DNA from: Maricaulis maris
GTDB lineage: Bacteria > Pseudomonadota > Alphaproteobacteria > Caulobacterales > Maricaulaceae
Reading direction: 5' to 3'
DNA length: 64,000 nt
Assembly (NCBI RefSeq): GCF_036322705.1
Contig: NZ_AP027270.1
Location: 793,501 to 857,500 of the forward strand
Part shown: piece by piece, positions 37,470 to 45,805 of the stretch
How the letters are laid out: every line of letters starts with the position of its first letter
Position numbering within the stretch: the stretch's first letter is position 1
Notes under the pieces: model-generated
The model's database searches: none
The model's input: only the letters and a program-made list of their open reading frames with translations
Told to the model about the DNA's origin: nothing
Program-made: the position numbers and the translations under genes

Positions 37470-38810
37470 ATGTTCGCGCAGGAAGCCAATTTTGATGGCC
37501 TGATCGGGCCGACCCATAATTATGGTGGTCTCTCTGACGGCAATCTGGCGAGCGCCAGGAATGGCGGGCTGGTCTCCTCGCCGCGCCAAGGCGTGCTGGA
37601 AGGTCTGACCAAGATGAAGCGGCTGGCCGATGCCGGGCTGGTTCAGGGCCTTTTGCCACCACACGAGCGCCCCTTCCTGCCGCTCCTACGCCGCGCCGGC
37701 TTCTCCGGCAGTGACGCCCAGGTCGTGGAGGCGGCCTGGAAGCAGGCGCCGGGCCTGGTGCGCAAGGCGAGCTCTGCCTCGCCGATGTGGGCGGCAAATG
37801 CGGCGACTGTCTCACCCTCGGCCGACACAGCCGATGGCCGTGTTCATTTTACGCCGGCCAATCTCCTCACCACGCTACACCGCTCGATCGAGGGTCGGCA
37901 GACGCAACGCAGCCTGTCCTGGGCCTTTGCCGACACCTCCCGGTTCTCGGTTCACGATCCCTTGCCGATGCAGGCGGATTTCGCCGACGAGGGCGCGGCC
38001 AATCATGTCCGGCTGTGCGCCGAGCAGGGCGGCGAAGGGGTCGAGATTTTCGTCTATGGCCGGTCTGCCGGTGAGAGCTGGGCGGGGGCCTTCCCGGCCC
38101 GGCAGACACTGGAAGCGTGTCAGGCCGTGGCCCGGTCGCACGGTCTCGATCCCAAGCGCTGCGTCTTCCTGCGCCAGTCGCAGGCCGCCATTGATGCCGG
38201 TGCCTTCCACAATGATGTCGTGTGTGTGGGAACCCGGACCACGCTGTTCTTCCACGAGCTTGCCTTCGAGGACAGGCATGGCGCCCTCGAGGCCATCCGG
38301 CGGGCTGCCAACGGTCTGTTCGAGCCCGTGTTCGTCGAGGTCCCCGAGGCCGAGGTTCCGATCGGTGATGCGATCACCTCCTACCTCTTCAACTCGCAGC
38401 TTCTGGAGTGGCCCGGTGAGGATCGCCTCGCGCTGATTGCCCCCAAGGAAACCGAGGAGACCGAAACCACGCGGGGCTATTGCGCGGCGATGGTGGCCGG
38501 CAACGGGCCGATCGGCCGGGTCGAGTTTGTCGATGTCCGTCAGTCCATGCGCAATGGTGGCGGACCGGCCTGCCTCCGGCTGCGTGTCGTGCTGACACCG
38601 GAAGAGCGCGCCGCTGTTACGCCGGCCGCGTTGATGACGGACGCCTTGCATGATCAGCTGACCGTCTGGGCTTCAAAGCATTACCGCGATCGGCTGTCTC
38701 CGGACGAGCTGGGTGACCCCGCCTTGATGGTGGAGTCGCGGGCGGCGCTGGATGCGTTGACGCAAATTCTTGGATTGGGTCCGGATTTCTATCCATTCCA
38801 ACGCGTCTGA
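37470..38810 (+). CDS. astB: N-succinylarginine dihydrolase
   Basis: AstB hydrolyses N2-succinylarginine to succinylornithine, CO2 and ammonia. The 446-residue protein begins MFAQEANFDGLIGPTHNYGG, aligning with known AstB starts, so ATG 37470 is preferred over TTG 37464. Other motifs are VRKASSASPMWAANAATVSPS, FHNDVVCVG and a C-terminal GGGPACLRLRVVL containing the catalytic cysteine. astC (aminotransferase) is not in the window; that step could be done by an ArgD-like enzyme elsewhere. Confidence 0.95.
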   Translation: MFAQEANFDGLIGPTHNYGGLSDGNLASARNGGLVSSPRQGVLEGLTKMKRLADAGLVQGLLPPHERPFLPLLRRAGFSGSDAQVVEAAWKQAPGLVRKASSASPMWAANAATVSPSADTADGRVHFTPANLLTTLHRSIEGRQTQRSLSWAFADTSRFSVHDPLPMQADFADEGAANHVRLCAEQGGEGVEIFVYGRSAGESWAGAFPARQTLEACQAVARSHGLDPKRCVFLRQSQAAIDAGAFHNDVVCVGTRTTLFFHELAFEDRHGALEAIRRAANGLFEPVFVEVPEAEVPIGDAITSYLFNSQLLEWPGEDRLALIAPKETEETETTRGYCAAMVAGNGPIGRVEFVDVRQSMRNGGGPACLRLRVVLTPEERAAVTPAALMTDALHDQLTVWASKHYRDRLSPDELGDPALMVESRAALDALTQILGLGPDFYPFQRV

Positions 38811-38909
38811 CGGCAGGGATCCGGGCGGAATAATCCTATTCTGAACTGGCCTACACAAACACAATTTTCGTGATAGTTTGCCGCCTTCAATTCGTCGGGG
38901 AGGACGCAT

Positions 38910-39341
38910 TTGTCTGAGGTCAGGTCTGTTTCTGTCATTCTGGTGGACGATGATCCGGACGAGCACTTCCTGTTCCGGGCGGATCTTGAGGACGCTGGAA
39001 TTGATTTTACATTCAATGGCTTCACGCGTCCCGAGGATGCGCTGAAGCATTTGGATGGGCTTGGCGGAGGCCCTGTCCTCGTGCTCTGCGATCTCAGCCT
39101 TGCCGGAAGCGATGCGATCCGTTTCATCGCGGATACCCAGTCACGTCTCGGGGGCGGCGCCATTGGCGTTTATTCCGGCGCCCGCAATCCCGAGATGGAA
39201 GAGAAGTGCCGCGCGGCGGGCGCCTCCTTCTACATCGTGAAACCGGTATCCCGGCAGAAACTGGTTGATGCACTTGCCAAGACGGGAACCGTCCGCCTCG
39301 CTGAAGTGGCGGAGGGACGGGTCAGCCCGGTCCTGAGCTGA
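38910..39341 (+). CDS. Single-domain response regulator
   Basis: A 143-residue stand-alone receiver. The acidic pocket DDDPDE, the phosphoacceptor Asp in VLCDLSLAGSD, the Ser switch in VYSGAR and the Lys in FYIVKPVS are present. There is no output domain, so it probably acts by protein contact or as a phosphate relay. The start is TTG, after GGGGAGGA. It follows astB but is separated by 99 bases. No kinase gene is adjacent. Confidence 0.87.
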   Translation: MSEVRSVSVILVDDDPDEHFLFRADLEDAGIDFTFNGFTRPEDALKHLDGLGGGPVLVLCDLSLAGSDAIRFIADTQSRLGGGAIGVYSGARNPEMEEKCRAAGASFYIVKPVSRQKLVDALAKTGTVRLAEVAEGRVSPVLS

Positions 39342-39363
39342 GTTCAACTCGGCCGGGCTGTCC

Positions 39364-40245
39364 TCAGACAGCCTCAGCCTTGCCCGGCAGGCCGCCTGCC
39401 TTGGCGTATGCCTGGCTCCCGCGTGAATAGACCTTGTCACGATCGGTGAGATCCGACGGCTTGTACTCGGACAGGCCGGGAAGACGCTCGTATATGGGGG
39501 CGAAGTCGGCGTAGGTGGCCTCCATCAGCTCCTCATAACTGTCGATGACAAAATAGCTCTGCTGGAAGTCGTCATAGCGGTAGTCGGTCCGCATGATGCG
39601 CTCGAGATCGAAGTGCAGGCGATTGGGGGAGCGGGCTTCGAGGCTGAAAATCGATTCGGCCCGGGAGGAGACGATCCCGGCGCCATAGATCCGGCGTCCT
39701 TCCGGCGTGTTGATCAGCCCGAATTCCACCGTGTACCAGTACAGCCGCGCCATGTGCTTGATCGCATCGAACTGCAGTGAGCGAAGCCCGCCTTCGCCAT
39801 AGGCCTGCATGTAATCCGCAAAAACCGGTTGGGTGAGCAGCGGCACATGACCGAAGACGTCATGGAAAATGTCGGGCTCCGGCAGATAGTCCAGTTTTTC
39901 GCCATCGCGAATGAAACGGCCGGAGACAAAGCGGCGGTTGGCCAGGTGCTCGTAGAAATCCTTTTCCGGTATCAGGCCCGGCACGGTGACAACGGTCCAG
40001 CCGGTCAGCTTCTCGAGCTTCTCATTGACCCGGCGAAAATCCGGAATGCCGCCCTCATTGAGATTGAGCATGTCGAGGCCGGCAAAATGCTCGGGTGCCG
40101 CGCGTCCCTTCAGGACTTTCATCTGGCGCTCGTACAGCGTCGTCCAGATGGCGTGCTCCTCGGCAGAATAGCGGTCCCACTTCTGGTCAATGGTAAAATC
40201 GGCAGCGGGGCTTTGTTCCGCCACCACAGGATCATTCACGGGCAT
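39364..40245 (-). CDS. phhA: Phenylalanine 4-monooxygenase
   Basis: PhhA hydroxylates phenylalanine to tyrosine with a pterin cofactor and a mononuclear iron. The 293-residue length matches bacterial enzymes. Iron ligands are His128 and His133 in HDVFGHVP and Glu174 in YTVEFGL. A palindrome upstream (40277-40294) suggests specific regulation. It converges with the response regulator gene. Confidence 0.96.
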   Translation of the reverse strand: MPVNDPVVAEQSPAADFTIDQKWDRYSAEEHAIWTTLYERQMKVLKGRAAPEHFAGLDMLNLNEGGIPDFRRVNEKLEKLTGWTVVTVPGLIPEKDFYEHLANRRFVSGRFIRDGEKLDYLPEPDIFHDVFGHVPLLTQPVFADYMQAYGEGGLRSLQFDAIKHMARLYWYTVEFGLINTPEGRRIYGAGIVSSRAESIFSLEARSPNRLHFDLERIMRTDYRYDDFQQSYFVIDSYEELMEATYADFAPIYERLPGLSEYKPSDLTDRDKVYSRGSQAYAKAGGLPGKAEAV

Positions 40246-40276
40246 GGGTCGGCTCCGGTCGCGCCTGACGGCGAGT

Positions 40277-40294
40277 TAGTTTCATATGTAACTA
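40277..40294. promoter_or_regulatory. Imperfect palindrome upstream of phhA
   Basis: TAGTTTCATATGTAACTA is an 18-base palindrome with one mismatched pair. It lies about 32 bases before the phhA start, in an AT-rich island. Its form suits an Lrp/AsnC-type or similar dimeric regulator, many of which control aromatic amino-acid catabolism; the regulator itself is not identified. Confidence 0.4.
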
Positions 40295-40357
40295 TCATAG
40301 GGCATTTCGGCCGCCGACCCAACAGCAAGCTCTGACGCTTGCAGCCTTTGGTGCACG

Positions 40358-40390
40358 AAAAACGCCGCCCCCTTTCGGGAGCGGCGTCGG
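40358..40390 (-). terminator. Rho-independent terminator after the crystallin-like gene
   Basis: On the minus strand the stem ACGCCGC/GCGGCGT, with an inner CCC/GGG extension, is followed by TTTTTCG. It lies about 20 bases after the stop of the gene at 40410-41642. Confidence 0.85.
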
Positions 40391-40409
40391 TTTTCAAGCC
40401 GGTATCGAC

Positions 40410-41642
40410 CTATTGCGTACAGAGGACGTCAACGAGGGGCGCGCACTGTCCTGACGTGCAGGCGCGGTTGTCGCCAAGGAACCAGGTCCGGGCCCGATTA
40501 TAGCGGTCGACGCTGTAGTAGGCGGCACGCCGCATGCCCGAAGCCTGGCACATGCGGTCCGCGGCGCTCTGGTCGCAGCCTCCGCCATAGCCGCCGAGGC
40601 AGCGGTCCACCGCATAGCCGTTGATCTCCGGGCGGGCGAAGAAGAGGCTGTTTACCCCGCGGACGCCGCCACGAATGTCGCCACCCGGGCCTCCCGGCCC
40701 AGGATAACCGCCACCCGGTGCGCCCCAGCTGTCATCAACGCGGCGCAGCGAGGTGATCCGGTTGCGCAGCCCGAGGCGGGATAGATCGCTGACTTCGCCC
40801 TCGACGCGTTGACAGCTGTCGGTGAAGCCTTCGTCGTCGCAGACGATCCAGGTCTCGCCGCGTGCCACGACCAGGCTTTCGGCGCGGTCATTGAAGCCGA
40901 GGCGGCTCAGATTGCTGATGTCAGAGTCGACATCCACGCGTTGCCCGCCAAAGCTCACGCCATCGTAGAGGAAGACACCGGACCGCGGCACATTCCCGCC
41001 GCCGCCCGGACGCCCGGGCCGACTGGGACGACCGTCATAATCGGGCTCGGCAGAGCTGATCTGGCCGCCCATGCCACCGCCTATATTGGCGATGTCACCG
41101 CTGACTTCCATGCAGGCGCCCTCGAAGTTGGCGTCCTGGCAAACAATCCAGGTCCGCCGGCCGCTATGACGGACCGAGCGCGCCTGGTCGTTGAATCCGA
41201 TCTGCTGGAAATTGGTGATGCTGGAGGTGATCGTCACCGACCGACCCGTGTAGTTGGGACCGGAGAAAAATGTCAGGGACGGACCGGAATTGCCGCCGCT
41301 AGGCCGCCCGGGGCGTCCGGGGGCACCGGGCACGAGCGGCCGCAGGGAGGTGAGCTGGTCATTCATGCGGCCCATGCTGGCCTGGTCGGACGAATGGATC
41401 TCGCAGGTGCCGTTGTAATCATCGTGCTGACACAGCTCCCATTCGCCAGAGACGATGCGGAATGAGGAGGCGCGATCATTGAAACGCACGGAATCCAGAT
41501 TACGCACATCGCCGGTCACCCGGACCTCGGCGCCGCGGAAGTTCGTATCCGCATAGAGGATGATGGACTGGGCCGCGGCCTGTCCTGCCAAGCCTGTCAG
41601 CACAAGGCTGAGTGCGGCCTGTCCCAAACGCTTCATATTCAT
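40410..41642 (-). CDS. Secreted protein with three beta/gamma-crystallin-like domains
   Basis: A 410-residue exported protein (signal peptide ending QAAAQ). Three tandem units of about 80 residues each carry the crystallin Greek-key pattern. The matching central segments are GEWELCQHDDYNGTC, RTWIVCQDANFEGAC and ETWIVCDDEGFTDSC. The calcium-type motif N/D-D-x-x-S/T-S is intact in the first unit (NDRASS and NDQLTS) and degenerate in the others. Domains are joined by Gly/Pro/Arg linkers (GRPGRP). A Cys-rich C-terminal segment (about 340-410) has no match I recognise. A calcium-binding or structural surface role is plausible. Confidence 0.85.
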   Translation of the reverse strand: MNMKRLGQAALSLVLTGLAGQAAAQSIILYADTNFRGAEVRVTGDVRNLDSVRFNDRASSFRIVSGEWELCQHDDYNGTCEIHSSDQASMGRMNDQLTSLRPLVPGAPGRPGRPSGGNSGPSLTFFSGPNYTGRSVTITSSITNFQQIGFNDQARSVRHSGRRTWIVCQDANFEGACMEVSGDIANIGGGMGGQISSAEPDYDGRPSRPGRPGGGGNVPRSGVFLYDGVSFGGQRVDVDSDISNLSRLGFNDRAESLVVARGETWIVCDDEGFTDSCQRVEGEVSDLSRLGLRNRITSLRRVDDSWGAPGGGYPGPGGPGGDIRGGVRGVNSLFFARPEINGYAVDRCLGGYGGGCDQSAADRMCQASGMRRAAYYSVDRYNRARTWFLGDNRACTSGQCAPLVDVLCTQ

Positions 41643-41745
41643 GTCTGTCTCCCCTTGTGCGGGTCTCGAAATAGATGTCCCGACCCTGTCATGATGTCCC
41701 TGAACCCAGACCGGACGCCGGGTTCATCGGTCATTCATCCGGCGT

Positions 41746-43860
41746 CTATTGCGGGTCACCGGCCGGCTCTTCTGCCGGCTGCTGGTTCCGGTTGCGCCGC
41801 TGGTTCAGCAAGCCCCGCAGGAGTTGTTCGGCGGGATCGGGTTGGACTGCCGGTTCTTCCCCGGCTGGCGCCGCATCACCTTCGCCCTCCGGACCGATCC
41901 CGATGGCATTGAGCAGCCCGTCACGCAGGGCATCCCGGGGATTGGTTGTTCCCTGGCTGCCAAGCGCATTGCTCAGGGCGCCCTGTAGCAGTGCCTGGCC
42001 AACAGCCTCGGTGTCAACGCCGACCGAGACGGTGTTGAAGCCGCCGCGCAGACGAATCGGAACCGTGATGCCGCGCAGGTCGCGTTCGCCGCCCTGACCC
42101 TGGATCGAGGCCACGGCGCGCGGTTGAAGCCGGTAGTCGAGCGTCTGTGCGGCCAGGTTCACGGTCCCGGCGCCGGTCACGCGCAGGAGCGGAGACAACA
42201 TCAGGAGATCCTGCTGGGACACTTGCCCGTTCGCCACGGTGAAGCTGCCGGTGAGTGCCGAGAAATCGGTGGTTTGCTCTTCGCCGGTGGTGGCGGCGTC
42301 GGCATCAGCCGTCTCGCCGTCAGTCTCGCCGCCGCCGACCAGACGGCTCACATTGCGGATGGTCTCGGCAATGTTGATGCCCACGATGGCACCATCCGCG
42401 AAACTGAAATTACCGCTGCCACCGAGCGAGTTCATGATCGCGGACTGTGATTGCCCGGCCGCCAGCAGGTTGATGGTGAGAGCACCGGTTCCGCGCAGCT
42501 TGTCGAAACCGGCAGCCGCTTCGAGGAAGGGGCCGGCATCGAGCCCGGTCAGTTGGGCCTCGACGGAATAGCTGGGCTGGCGGCCACGATTATTGGCCAC
42601 CACCGTTGCACTGCCCTGGCCCTCGTAAAGCGCGATATTTTCCAGCCTCACCTCAAGCCGGCTATTGCGCAGGTTGACGCGCAAACGGGCATTGCCGATT
42701 TCCATCGCCTGAACGAGGAGGCGGTCGACAGACAGGCTGAGGTCGGCATCCACGATCCCGAGACCGGCCAGATCAATCGGTGCCTCACTCCAGGGCGGGA
42801 TCCCGCCGGACGACGTTGGGGCCGCGGTGTCGTTTGCGGTTGGCAGGTAGGGGTTCACATCCAGTTCTGTCAGGACCAGTCCACCGCTGATCATGGGCCG
42901 CTGGCCGGCCAGGTTCACGGCGAGACTGCCCGAGCCGGAGATCGCGTCCAGCGCCAGCGTTCGGGCATTCAGGCTGATTTCACCCGGGGCGCCGCTCAGC
43001 TGGCCAGCAGCGCGAAAGCGTTCCAGATTCTCTCCGGCGGGCAGGGGCGCGCCGGCGAACGCCGCCAACGCACGAACAGAGGGGATTGTGGCATCCAGCT
43101 CACCATCATAGGCGATTGCTTCGCCGGCGAGGATGCGGCCGGCAAAGCTCAGATCAGCAAGATTGCCGCCGAGGCCCACCATGACCGGCGTCTCGCGGCC
43201 TTCGAAGAAGTCGCGGATCGAACCGATATTGGCCGAGAAGCTGAGGCTCTGGCCGTCAGCATTGAGGGCCCCGGTCACGCGGGTTTCGGTATCGAGCGAG
43301 GGTAGGGCCACCGACAGGTCGAGCCCGGTAATGGCTCGCGACTGGCTGCCATCGGTGAAGTAGAGCGCACCGTTCTCGATGCGGACATCCCCGAAGCTGG
43401 CCTCGATCGGCAGAGCGCCTTCGCGGCGGACAAAGCCGGTGCCCTCGGTTGACGGCGCGGCGGCGGCAGCATCCGGCGGCGTGAAGGTCCAGTTATTACC
43501 GCGGCGATTCTGTGCCAGCCGGATCGTCGGCTCGACGAGGACGAATTCGGTGATCTCGACCCGACGGCTGAGAAGCGGGATGAGCCGGACGCCGACCCGC
43601 ATCTCCCGCATCTCGGCGAACGCGTCCTCTCCGAAGCCCTCGGCATTCGCGATCGAGACATTGCTGGCCCGAATCTGCAGTTGCGGGAAGATCTGCAAGG
43701 CGATGTCGCCGTCCAGCGATACCTCACGGTTGAGGGCGTCGCGGGCGGCGGTCTCGACCGGCTCGCGATAGGTCGAGGCCGGAATCACTGCGGGCAGGAT
43801 GAAGATCGCGGCGACCAGAAGGACCACTATCAGACCGAGAGCGAGACCGAGGCTTTTCAT
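41746..43860 (-). CDS. AsmA-family protein
   Basis: A 704-residue protein: an N-terminal membrane helix (MKSLGLALGLIVVLLVAAIFIL), the AsmA N-terminal domain (YREPVETAARDALNREVSLDGDI ... FPQLQIRASNVSIAN) and a long beta-rich periplasmic region ending in a C-terminal AsmA-like repeat. Relatives are bridge-like lipid-transfer proteins affecting outer membrane assembly. The ATG at 43860 is preferred because CGGAG lies upstream; an earlier ATG at 43911 would place 17 hydrophilic residues before the helix. The C-terminus is Gln/Arg/Pro-rich low-complexity sequence. Confidence 0.87.
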   Translation of the reverse strand: MKSLGLALGLIVVLLVAAIFILPAVIPASTYREPVETAARDALNREVSLDGDIALQIFPQLQIRASNVSIANAEGFGEDAFAEMREMRVGVRLIPLLSRRVEITEFVLVEPTIRLAQNRRGNNWTFTPPDAAAAAPSTEGTGFVRREGALPIEASFGDVRIENGALYFTDGSQSRAITGLDLSVALPSLDTETRVTGALNADGQSLSFSANIGSIRDFFEGRETPVMVGLGGNLADLSFAGRILAGEAIAYDGELDATIPSVRALAAFAGAPLPAGENLERFRAAGQLSGAPGEISLNARTLALDAISGSGSLAVNLAGQRPMISGGLVLTELDVNPYLPTANDTAAPTSSGGIPPWSEAPIDLAGLGIVDADLSLSVDRLLVQAMEIGNARLRVNLRNSRLEVRLENIALYEGQGSATVVANNRGRQPSYSVEAQLTGLDAGPFLEAAAGFDKLRGTGALTINLLAAGQSQSAIMNSLGGSGNFSFADGAIVGINIAETIRNVSRLVGGGETDGETADADAATTGEEQTTDFSALTGSFTVANGQVSQQDLLMLSPLLRVTGAGTVNLAAQTLDYRLQPRAVASIQGQGGERDLRGITVPIRLRGGFNTVSVGVDTEAVGQALLQGALSNALGSQGTTNPRDALRDGLLNAIGIGPEGEGDAAPAGEEPAVQPDPAEQLLRGLLNQRRNRNQQPAEEPAGDPQ

Positions 43861-43986
43861 GGGGAGGCTCCGAAATAGCTGAAATATCAAACTGGCAGGC
43901 GTCTTCGTCATTTTCTTGGCGAGACGCGAAAAACACTCTGGGGTAAGGTATCGCTGATTGCGTCAACACACGAGGGGGGAATTGCG

Positions 43987-44790
43987 ATGTCCACAAAACC
44001 ACCAGCTGATCTGGTCCGGCGCCGGGAGTTGATCATGGGTCTGGCGGCAGGAACCGTTCTGCCTTTCATTGCCGGTTGCGCGGATAATGCGGCCCTGGGG
44101 AGAAGCCAGCTCATGCTGGTCTCTGACGGCCAGCTGGCCCAGCTCTCCGAACAGGCCTGGCAAGACAGCCTGCAGCGCGAGCGTGTGCTGCGCGACCCGT
44201 CCTATCAGCGCCGCCTGCAGCGGGTCGGCGACCGGATCGTGCGGGCATCCGGACAGAGCCAGCTCAATTGGGAGTTCGTCGTTTTCGACAGCGACACCGT
44301 CAACGCCTGGGTTCTGCCCAATGGCAAGGTGGGGTTCTACAAGGGCATTCTCGACATCATGGAGACTGATGATCACGTCGCGACCGTGATGGGGCACGAG
44401 GTTGGCCATATCGCCGGACGCCACTCGGCCGAGCGGGCCAGCCAGCAACTGGCAGCGCAGATGGGCATCGGCCTTCTGGCCAGTGCCATCGGCTCGTCGG
44501 GGACCGAATATGCCCAATACAGCCAGGATATCGGCGCCGCGCTCGGCATGGGCGTGACCTATGGCGTCATCCTGCCCTATTCGCGCGAGCACGAATATGA
44601 GGCCGACCGGCTGGGTGTCGATTACATGGTCGGTGCCGGTTATGACGCGCGTCAGGCGGTGGATTTCTGGGTCGGTATGTCGTCGGCGAACAACCATCGC
44701 ACGGCCGAGTTCGCCTCGACGCACCCGTCGGACGAGAACCGGATCGCCGCGATGCGCGCCCATATCCGTGACCGCGGCTACGCTGCATAG
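43987..44790 (+). CDS. M48-family metalloprotease lipoprotein
   Basis: A 267-residue zinc protease resembling LoiP/BepA-type periplasmic peptidases. The leader RRRELIMGLAAGTVLPFIAGC combines a twin-arginine-like start with a lipobox (Cys31). The zinc site is HEVGH (137-141), with a third ligand Glu in EHEYEADRLG, where the EAD signature is complete. Substrates are probably misfolded outer membrane proteins. It is divergent from the AsmA gene. Confidence 0.93.
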   Translation: MSTKPPADLVRRRELIMGLAAGTVLPFIAGCADNAALGRSQLMLVSDGQLAQLSEQAWQDSLQRERVLRDPSYQRRLQRVGDRIVRASGQSQLNWEFVVFDSDTVNAWVLPNGKVGFYKGILDIMETDDHVATVMGHEVGHIAGRHSAERASQQLAAQMGIGLLASAIGSSGTEYAQYSQDIGAALGMGVTYGVILPYSREHEYEADRLGVDYMVGAGYDARQAVDFWVGMSSANNHRTAEFASTHPSDENRIAAMRAHIRDRGYAA

Positions 44791-44948
44791 GCGGGTGTCG
44801 GGCCTGTCGGGACCTTGTGCAGGACGTGTGCAACACGCTCTGCAAAACGCCTGACAGGGTGGTTGCCAGAGGGGGGCGGGGAGGCTAGTTTCCCGCGCCT
44901 TACGAGCTGATCGGATGCGAAGTCCGGACACGCATCGTGATACCGAGT

Positions 44949-45025
44949 GCCGCCTTAGCTCAGTTGGTTAGAGCGCTAGATTGTGGATCTAGAGGTCTCC
45001 CGTTCAATCCGGGAAGGCGGTACCA
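44949..45025 (+). tRNA. tRNA-His(GUG) lacking an encoded G-1
   Basis: Cloverleaf: acceptor GCCGCCT/AGGCGGT (first pair G1-U72), D arm TAGCTCAGTTGGTTAGAGC, anticodon stem CTAGA/TCTAG with loop TTGTGGA (anticodon GTG), and T arm TCCCG-TTCAATC-CGGGA. The base before G1 is T (44948), the discriminator is A (45022), and CCA is encoded. Bacterial tRNA-His normally has G-1 opposite C73; this form is the one known from a clade of alphaproteobacteria. Confidence 0.97.
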
Positions 45026-45051
45026 TTTCCCCAGGTTTCTGAGCAAAGAAA

Positions 45052-45078
45052 AAGCCGACCCGTTTGGGTCGGCTTTCC
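45052..45078. terminator. Bidirectional terminator between tRNA-His and the convergent gene
   Basis: The 10-bp stem AAGCCGACCC/GGGTCGGCTT with loop GTTT is followed by a T-run on the plus strand (TTTCC) and a longer one on the minus strand (TTTTTCTTT). It can end both the tRNA transcript and the leftward gene at 45118-45639. Confidence 0.9.
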
Positions 45079-45117
45079 TGTTTCCGGCGTCTTCGGTGAC
45101 AGCGCAGGACCGTCGGG

Positions 45118-45639
45118 TCAGCGCATTGTGCCCGCATCGGCGTCTGCGGCTTCCGCCGCTTCGGCGCGGGCCGCGATCAGGGCGCGCGCCTCGTCATTGC
45201 TTTCGACGGCTTCGATGGTGTCGAAATAGCAGCGGTCCTCCCGGGTCTCGACATATTCGAAATGCGGGTTGTGGATGGTGCTGAAGTTGCGCAGGCTCAG
45301 GCCGACTCCGGCGCTGCCGCGCAGCCCGAGACAGCGGCGCTGGAGCGTCACCAGATAACGGCGGCTGGCACCGGCGCGCAGGACCAGGTGCTGGCGGTCG
45401 AGCACGGCATATCCATTAACGTTGCGGATGCGTAGCGGCGTGTCTCGGCTGGCCGTTTCCCGGGGCGCCTCGGCGGCCGGTTCCGTGGTTGCCGCGGGAT
45501 CCGTCTGCTGCGCCGCGACTGTCGGCACGGCTGTCATCGCGACCAGGGTCGCGGCGCCGAGAGCGGCGGCAAGGCTGTAACGAATCCGGGATCGATTGCG
45601 GGATCGATTGCGGGATCGATTGCGGGTCTGGCGTGTCAT
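45118..45639 (-). CDS. DUF6491-like exported protein with Asn-Arg-Ser-Arg repeats in its leader
   Basis: A 173-residue exported protein. The n-region of the signal peptide contains RNRSRNRSRNRSRIR, encoded by a 12-base tandem repeat, giving an unusually high positive charge before the hydrophobic core YSLAAALGAATLVAM. The mature part (IRNVNGYAVLDRQHLVLRAG ... RRCLGLRG ... DRCYF) has paired cysteines and looks like the small DUF6491 family of alphaproteobacteria. That assignment is from memory of motifs and is tentative. Function unknown. Confidence 0.7.
   Translation of the reverse strand: MTRQTRNRSRNRSRNRSRIRYSLAAALGAATLVAMTAVPTVAAQQTDPAATTEPAAEAPRETASRDTPLRIRNVNGYAVLDRQHLVLRAGASRRYLVTLQRRCLGLRGSAGVGLSLRNFSTIHNPHFEYVETREDRCYFDTIEAVESNDEARALIAARAEAAEAADADAGTMR
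45589..45624. repeat. 12-base tandem repeat, three copies
   Basis: GGATCGATTGCG is repeated three times without change, inside the signal-peptide coding region of the leftward gene. Each unit encodes four residues (a permutation of NRSR), so copy-number change keeps the reading frame. Confidence 0.9.
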
Positions 45640-45752
45640 GCGTCGTCTCCTTCTTCGTCGTGCCCCGGTTCGAGGCTTGGTGTCGGTTCAGACGTCCCTC
45701 GTAACCAATATTGGTCTTTCGAGGGTGTGACGCAAGCGCGCTGCGAGCGGCG

Positions 45753-45767
45753 TTAACGCCGGGTTAG
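45753..45767 (+). promoter_or_regulatory. Near-consensus CtrA box upstream of the SLT-domain gene
   Basis: TTAACGCCGGGTTAG matches the CtrA consensus TTAA-N7-TTAA at 7 of 8 specific positions. It ends 38 bases before the start codon of the following gene. Confidence 0.45.
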
Positions 45768-45805
45768 CCACGTTTCTGCGAGTCTGCGCAGGCGATTCGC
45801 ATGCC

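Noticed and set aside
39320..39365. Inverted repeat AGCCCGG/CCGGGCT between the response regulator and phhA as a terminator
   Set aside because: The stem is only 7 bp around a long loop containing a second palindrome, and neither strand has a T-run. A termination role is not supported.
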